The notes below the pieces were generated by a model that saw nothing but the letters and a program-made list of their open reading frames with translations, was not told where the DNA came from and did not search any database. From Branchiostoma lanceolatum (taxonomy: Eukaryota > Chordata > Leptocardii > Amphioxiformes > Branchiostomatidae), in assembly GCF_035083965.1 (NCBI RefSeq), contig NC_089732.1, positions 15,879,424-15,943,423 on the forward strand: DNA of 64,000 nt. Reading direction: 5' to 3'. The position numbers and the translations under genes were made by a program. Within the stretch, counting starts at the first letter, position 1. Each line of letters starts with the position of its first letter. Shown here piece by piece: positions 57,904 to 64,000 of the stretch.

Positions 57904-58503
57904 GCAGAGGTAGCACAGGTCTTTGGGACATCAAAGGCCTTCCAACTCACCGAAGAACAGAGAGCACATCTACAAAACTTATACACTAAACACAGACAAA
58001 AGTACCAACTGATCCTAAAACAGCTGAGGGCCAGATATCTGCAGAATTCTGCCAGGGCAACCAACGAACGGATCCCTCCCAACCCAACTTCCTAAGAACG
58101 CAACGCGATGGCGGGTCCTCTACACATTGAACCAACTACCTAAGAACAATGCAAGACCTTGGGTCCGGTCCGGGTATTGCTGCAAGAAAGACGAAACAAA
58201 GCCGGGTGCCGTGAGGTCTTCTTACGTGGCGGTAAAGGGTCAGCAGTTGGGCGCAGAAGTTGATATTTGCAGGGTGAATTTCTTCTTCAAACGTCAAGTC
58301 TCGGGAGAAGAAGTTTTCCCTGCACACGTCACCTGGTTCCCGACTGCCACACGAGACCCGGAGTGGGGACTGCTACTTTCAAACGTGTCGGGTCATAAAT
58401 ATTCTGCAGCAGTATATTCTCCTTCTGCGGTTTATCATATCTGTCTCACCCACTGGTCAACGCCCGAGACCCTGACGATCAGGATACGCTATAAGTTCTA
58501 AAC
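57904..58503 (+). pseudogene. Second transposase-like C-terminus, frameshifted
   Basis: Frame 1 (57904-58095) reads AEVAQVFGTSKAFQLTEEQR then a helical stretch. After a duplicated CCTAAGAAC segment the frame shifts. Frame 2 reads RSSYVAVKGQQLGAEVDICR, VNFFFKRQ, FPAHVTWFP and LTHWSTPETLTIRIRYKF to the stop at 58503. The order (helical HLQNLY/HYRKLNYFY segment, SSYV, hydrophobic beta pair, VTWF/VCWY) parallels the gene at 45058-46176, so both derive from one transposon superfamily, probably CACTA-like. Confidence 0.5.
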
Positions 58504-58957
58504 TTCGGCAACCTGTACACTTGTAGTCCTAAAAGTAAGAAATATCTACCATCTCTCTAATCTATGGAATCTTATATGTAAATACGCAAACGGTATATCA
58601 ATACACACTGTAAAAATGGCCGACACATTTGTTTTCGCAATGTAGACTATAAGGTTTGCTACATCTAGGAATAGCTTTTCTATTACTTTGGACAATTTCT
58701 GTAGACTGAGACCAAAGTACAGGCCACGTAGATGCATATCTATCCGTGTGTTCTCATACTAAATGCTTATCAATTCGACTTAAGATGGACCTAAGTACAG
58801 TGTCCTGTACCAATGCTTATACGCCATTGTGAAGAATGTGGCGACCAATGGTCCACTGGAAAAGTGGAAGTCTGGACCATTTTTTTCGTCAGCAGTTTTA
58901 CAAGGGAGAACTTCTAAAACATCCAACAACCTGAGTGTCGTCAGTACATGGGGGAAC

Positions 58958-59245
58958 TAACACATGACGAAATTATACAAGAGAGTGAGTAACCTAAACC
59001 CATACAAATGTATGGAACCAGACAACATACATCCACGAGACCTGAAAGAATTGGCTGACAAAGTGGCAGTACCGCTTCAGATTAGTTACAATCGATTCTT
59101 GAACGAAGGCAAACTCCCCGATAACTGGAAAATAGGCCACGTTACGCCAATCTTCAAAAAGGATGTTAGAAACCCCCGGATAACTACCGACCAGTTTGTT
59201 TAACCTCGATGATGGGGGTCCTTGGAATTCATTGAATCTTTGAAG
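58958..59245 (+). mobile_element. LINE RT fragment (fingers region)
   Basis: PYKCMEPDNIHPRDLKELAD, AVPLQISYNRFLNEGKLPDN and WKIGHVTPIFKK are the N-terminal RT motifs of CR1/Jockey-type LINEs. The expected NYRPV motif continues in a shifted frame (DNYRPVCLTS) at 59178. Confidence 0.75.
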
Positions 59246-60260
59246 TAATCTATAGAAAACAATTGCCTTTCCATCACCCAACGAAGGGCCATTCTAAAAC
59301 TCATATTCAAAAAAAGGACAAAACTGATATAGCAAACTAGAGACCTTTCAGTTAGCAAACACGGATTATCGTTGACATTCTCTTAAAAGAATAATGGTGC
59401 AGAATTCTTAGGGTTGTTAAATAATATGTACATCTGCATAAAAGAAGCCGAGTATCAAATGAAACTTACGCTGAAGTTATTACCTTGACCTAAGCAAGCA
59501 TGTCTCACTTTGAATTGATAAGACCATTGAGTGATTTCAGACAGACATTAATCGATTTAACACCAAATCATTTGTCAGACATGTACATTTTGTATTAGAT
59601 ACATTAATTGTCTTTATAGGGAATGAACTGAACCTGGAATGACCTGATACCCGCCAGACTCTTCCTTCTAAAGGATATATTTTGATCTCTATGGTCACTG
59701 TAGATGTTCTTAGATCCCTTTTGGTTTAGTTAAACATGCCTCGAGTGTGTAGCCTGTGTACCATACTCCTTTTTTTACTCTTGGTCTTTTCGTGTTCCTT
59801 TGTGAGCAAGCGAAAATATTGAGTAAGTTGTAGCAACGGAGGATGGTACCTCGGCAGGTAGGTGTGAAAATGGAACCAAGGTACCATGAGATAATACAAA
59901 AAATTTAAGTCCAAATCAAGAAAATTTGAAACTAACAGCCAACTTAACATGATCAACATAACAAGAGGGCATGGATAAGTATCCAGCAATGTTCTGAAAT
60001 AGACGTCATGTGCGTCCTGACTACAGTAACGTTGTGGCGTGGTGAGCAGTTTCCTTGTTCGCCAATTATGCCACATATAAGCCACATATATAAAGAGAGG
60101 GTCATCACTTGCTGCCTCAGTATTTGGTACACTAATGAGAAAAACAGTTTGAAAATGCAACGACATCAGTAGATGCTTGAAAATGCGCCTCTTTCGGGCA
60201 CATATTCTCCCGAATAGCTACTTATGCAAGTGAAACTTAGACCATAAAAAAGTCGGATGA
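59246..60260. other. No gene recognised
   Basis: AT-rich sequence without splice-bounded exons. The minus-strand open frame at 59726-60166 lacks domain features and is probably chance. Confidence 0.4.
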
Positions 60261-60261
60261 A

Positions 60262-60428
60262 ATCCTCCTATTATCCTTCGGGATGAGATGCCTACAGGCA
60301 ATTCTGTACAGCGGCACGCTCCGTGATCAGATATCAAACGATGGTATCAGAGCCAAACTTGGGGTGAAAAGGTCACTCCTGGAAATGGTGCAGACAAGAA
60401 GGCTGAGGTGGTTTGGACATGTGAATAT
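60262..60428 (+). mobile_element. LINE C-terminal fragment
   Basis: FGMRCLQAILYSGTLRDQIS, GVKRSLLEMVQTRRLRWFGH match the conserved MRCLR..GV....RRLRWFGHV tail of LINE pol proteins. It is related in kind to the tail of the LINE at 10.4 kb, but not a copy of it. Confidence 0.7.
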
Positions 60429-60571
60429 CTAAAGACTCCCGCAATATTAGGCATTTGGATAGCGGAGGCTGTGGCACGGAACAGAGCTTGCTGGTGGAAC
60501 GGTTAATCGGTCTCTGTTCCCACTCACTCGGGTGACAGGGATGACAAAGGATAGCACAGACACACGTTTTC

Positions 60572-60945
60572 TGCCAGGGAACTAGCAAGTGCGATTGGCA
60601 AATTTCAAGCGGTTTCCGTGTCGGTGCTCTAAGGTCGATCGCTTACATTTCAGATGCTTCTCTTTGCATCCCTACAGGAAACAGGGAGGCGCTGGCAGGC
60701 ACCGGTGACTTTGAAAGAGGACGCACGTAGCGACCTGGTTTGGTGGAGAGACAGCCTGTCTCAGTACAATCACTGCCTAGAGGGCGGTGTACTGATAGAA
60801 ATCGACGCATCACAAGTTGGCTGGGGTGCCTTCTCGCACGGAATAAGTACCGCTGATCCGACCGTGGTCGCACGCGGAAAGACGCCAGCACATTAACCAG
60901 CTAGAGATGATGGCGGCCTTTCTGGTCGTAAAATCCTGCTAAGAA
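60572..60945 (+). mobile_element. DIRS-type RT/RNase H fragment, first half
   Basis: SARELASAIGKFQAVS, then DLVWWRDSLSQYN, VLIEIDASQVGWGAF and, after a frameshift, INQLEMMAAFLVVKSC. These are the connection and RNase H motifs (TDAS-GWG, HIN-LE) of DIRS-like tyrosine-recombinase retrotransposons. The frame is cut after KSC and resumes at 62003. Confidence 0.7.
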
Positions 60946-62002
60946 AACGTGCTATTACGAATGATTTTGAATTGATTTTGACTCCACAGGCTCTTAAGGA
61001 TCTCGATGGAAATGCGAGTGTATCTGTTTTTGATAAGAATGTGCCGACAGAAGAAGAGCCTACGGTTTCTGTCACTAAGGCATCTAGGTTTACCCGTCTA
61101 ACAGGGGCCTTGTCTCCGGGGCAGAAGGGGTTTGGCTATGCCACTGAAGAGGCCGGCAAGGCTCCCCAATGCCCGGTCTTAACTTTGTTTCGACCTTCTT
61201 TATCATTTTGCGCACGATGTTAGGAAATATAGACATGGATACAATGACTTGGCAAAGAAGAGCTGATCTTTTCTATTATACTCTGCAATGCTGGTACGGT
61301 AAAAGGTCTGGACAGCAGTTAACAATAAGTTGTTAGAAAATAATGCCCGAGACACAGCTTGGCTGGCAGCTCACGAAGCGCTAAAAACAAACGGCACTTT
61401 GTCCACGTTTGTCATTACTTAAGAGACGGTGCTTTGGGGAATTTTAGATCCCTTAATTGCAAGCAATCCAAGATCGCAAATTTTATTTGTCTTTTTGATT
61501 GGTTTGACAAGACACTTCTTGTGGCGCTCTCGTTGTGATGTTAATTTTAAAGATAGATCGTGGTCGGCAGAGGAGATAACCTTCGCCATCAAGACGTCTC
61601 TCCGTTCAAGACTTAAAGTCGAGTATATTCGACATGGGGAGGAGAAATTCATTGACTTGTGGGGAGTGGGCAATCGTTGGGTAGTAATTCACGATGGACA
61701 AGTTAAGTTTAAATTTTGAGAGTGTATTTTGTGTCTTTTTGACAAGCCTCGTTAGTCGTAAAGTTGTATATTCAAAATATGGTGGGATGTGCTGGAGATC
61801 TTTTTGCTGTCCTAGTTTCTATCAGCTCTTTTGAGTTATTTTGTTTTGACACAATTCTTCCGCAGGCCGGCTCATTACCGGGTATGATCTTCGGGGCAAA
61901 GTAGCCCCCCTGCAAGAGTGAAGTTTTTGTGTTTATATCTCTTTTGTTTATCTCTTGTTAAGATTACTTCTAATGATCAGTTTCTTATCTCCCTCAGTCC
62001 CT
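60946..62002 (+). mobile_element. LINE 3' fragment inserted in the DIRS RNase H
   Basis: Inside the insertion, LLGN-type and WGILDPLIASNPRSQILFVF, LTRHFLWRSRCDVNF and AIKTSLRSRLKVEY then WGVGNRWVVIHDG form the C-terminal end of an L1/Tx1-like pol protein (stop at 61719). A 280-base 3' UTR follows. A clear target duplication was not found, so boundaries are approximate. Confidence 0.55.
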
Positions 62003-62170
62003 GAAAGTTGTTTTCCACCCAAACCGGACGGTTCGAGTGAAATCGGACAACAACGCAGTAGTGGTACACATAAACCACCAGATCACTCCCCCTGTCTGAC
62101 CTGGCTATCCGTCTGTGGGACTATTGTGTGAGGAGAGGTCTCCTATTGTCGGACAAAGGAAATAGGACGT
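62003..62170 (+). mobile_element. DIRS-type RNase H fragment, second half
   Basis: LKVVFHPNRTVRVKSDNNAV VVHINHQ followed, after a frameshift, by SDLAIRLWDYCVRRGLLL. This is the SDN...YINHQ...LW.YC motif set that directly follows KSC in the first half. Confidence 0.7.
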
Positions 62171-64000
62171 TTATTTTTCGGATCAGCCGGGTTACCTTTT
62201 TCCTGCAATAATGAATTTCGTATAGGTTTTAAGAAGGACACAGAGACTCCTATTCAAGCCCCTCTAACAACTCAGAACACAAATCCTGACCCAAAATATC
62301 CCACGTCCCCTTTTTCTTGTTCTAAATTCCATTCTGAATTGAAGCACATGGAAAATAACAAATGTCCCTGCAGGTTCAGATGGGCTGCCGACAGAATTTT
62401 ATATGGTGACGCGAGATATTTTATATACTAACTCTCTATGTCTGCCGGTGTCTCTACTTGCCCACCAAATACTAAAATCCTACGAGGTGTCGAACAAAGA
62501 CAATGGCGACAAGAAAACCCGGCTGCTGAGACACCCAGCCTGGTGAGCAAGGAGCTAGAGAGGATCATGCGTCTCTGTGACAATGATGGAGTTTTTGACG
62601 TTGCAAAGGATCGGTCTCAGTCTGCCAACCTTGACGAGGAGGACGCTCCATCAGAGGCTGGCAGAATGCCCTCTTTGGATGAGAATAAAAACTTAGCGGA
62701 TGTAAGAGGAGGATGTAGAGTATGAGTCCAGTTCAGAGCAATGGCTCCTCCTTCCTCCTCTAAGAAATTTACGAAGAAAATGAAAAAGAAGAAGACTCCA
62801 GACCCCATTTGTGATGATTTCCAATTGATTTTGCCCGAGACACTTGCTGGTCTTGGCTTACAACTTGTACCTACTTTCTTTAGAAACGTACGATAAGTTC
62901 AGTACAAAAGCTTTTAATGTAATTATGTACATGCCACGCAATAAAACATACAGTTTGATAAAGTCTGCGACAACAATTCAAAAGAAAGCACACGGCTGGA
63001 ATTGCAGGGACATCGTACGTATGCACAAATATTTAGATGAAAAACGTAATCGCTAGGATCTGAAATGCTCCAGGGTTCTCTTTAGCAGGAGTTTTCTTTT
63101 TATTTTGACCTGCAAAATGCTAAATCAGCGGGGTAGCCTTATGCATGGAAACCCACGCTACAACGTGACCACAACTTCCCAAGATGCAAAGACGAAGAAG
63201 ATGCAAAGATGGCGGAAACACCACCAAGAAAATAGAGAGGGACACCTGCCCCTCTCCACTCACACTCATGGGAGCTATACACTGCACACTAAAGATATTT
63301 CGAACAAAACAGCAATGCAGATGACAAGGCAGAGTCAAACGTCCGCTGCAGAGACTAAACGTCTCCCAACATTGCAAATAGGGAATAGGGTGGAAATTTC
63401 CACTCAAGAATAGAAGCGAGTACAACACAAATCAGAGCGGCACACCTAGATAAAGGAGCATCTTTCATGAAAAGTCACAAACAAGACACCACTTTTAACT
63501 CAAATTCAAATTAGGACTGTGTGGAAACATGCCTCGATTCACACTACAGTTCAAACGCGACGTAATTCTCCAAACAACAAAATAGACTGTGGCCGGCGCT
63601 GGCAAAATGATAGGCCAGCTTAAAGCGTGCCTTGTCTGAAAACACATCTCAACAAAAAGGAGATATGTCTCCCAGCAAGAGCGTAAAGCTCACTCCAGTC
63701 AGATGAAGCAAAGGGATGACCTTTGCCCCCGCTAAGCTCAACTGACTAAGCATGTGCGTGTGGGGCGTAAACAATGGACCACGAAACAACGATATCACAT
63801 AGAGTCAAATGCTAAAGCATGGACACATAGACAAGCGTCTTCACGGGCAAAGGAATCACACTGATAATATGTACATATATGCATGATGATTAACGTGCCA
63901 TCTCTGCCAGGTAAGTAACCACAGACCCATGGCATGCATGTGGTGAAGAGAAAGCCCAAGTATCATTCCAGGTTTCGCCACAATACCAGGCAAATACACT
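62171..64000. other. No gene recognised
   Basis: Frames at 62438-62725 (acidic, Glu/Asp-rich), 62844-63056 and 63105-63413 are open but lack domains or splice context. The first may belong to the DIRS element. A few GC/AT transitions suggest more degenerate repeats, but nothing further could be supported. Confidence 0.35.

Noticed and set aside
59726..60166. 146-codon minus-strand frame
   Set aside because: Hydrophobic chance frame without homology or splice support, in a gene-free spacer.

Overview
The window reads as animal nuclear DNA, most likely from a lancelet (Branchiostoma) or a close marine deuterostome. Genes are small-exon and intron-rich with GT-AG junctions. Between and inside them lies a dense, diverse transposon load: several LINE clades, a DIRS fragment, a tRNA-derived SINE, Helentron-like elements, and TA-, TTA- and TTAA-flanked inverted-repeat elements. 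There is no bacterial-type operon, rRNA or functional tRNA gene. The species call is inference, because no database could be searched.

Three genes can be rebuilt exon by exon with consistent splice phases. (1) A complete eight-exon UDP-glycosyltransferase on + (14680-23709, 512 aa) has a signal peptide, the UGT signature, a C-terminal membrane anchor and a KxKxx tail. Its usual N-terminal catalytic His is Asn. (2) A five-exon type-I phosphoribosyltransferase on + (39126-41296, 195 aa) has a variant PRPP loop. (3) A five-exon Arg-Gly-rich gene on + (47918-49601, 174 aa) has a TATA box, a CCAAT box and AATAAA. Its internal exons and introns look like copies of one another, and its promoter region is tandemly duplicated. 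Weaker candidates are a small spliced minus-strand gene (28988-31.6 kb), an unrecognised spliced tail (51291-51674), and minus- and plus-strand promoters near 3.8 and 36.1 kb.

Layout: 0-6 kb has no clear gene but holds inverted and tandem repeats. 6.2-9.1 kb holds a decayed LINE and a long Helentron-like element. 10.4-12.6 kb holds a young 5'-truncated LINE with a perfect 38-bp target duplication. 14.7-23.7 kb is the UGT gene with nested transposons in its introns. 23.9-26.7 kb holds a SINE, a Helentron-like element with an array of 69-70 bp hairpins, and a dispersed repeat. 27.4-34.1 kb holds another Helentron-like element, tandem repeats, the minus-strand candidate gene and 581-bp tandem units. 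36-37.9 kb holds a candidate promoter and a CA-repeat block. 39-41.5 kb is the phosphoribosyltransferase gene. 42.5-42.9 kb is a minisatellite of paired AP-1-type sites. 45-46.2 kb is a spliced transposase-like tail. 47-49.7 kb is the Arg-Gly gene. 50.7-62.2 kb is a graveyard of LINE, transposase-like and DIRS fragments, some nested. 62.2-64 kb is unassigned.

The genes do not form a pathway in any way the sequence shows. The UGT is expected to be an ER membrane conjugating enzyme, the phosphoribosyltransferase a cytosolic nucleotide-metabolism enzyme, and the Arg-Gly protein possibly a nucleic-acid binder. The strongest theme is structural: repeated nesting of unrelated transposons, often with intact target-site duplications.
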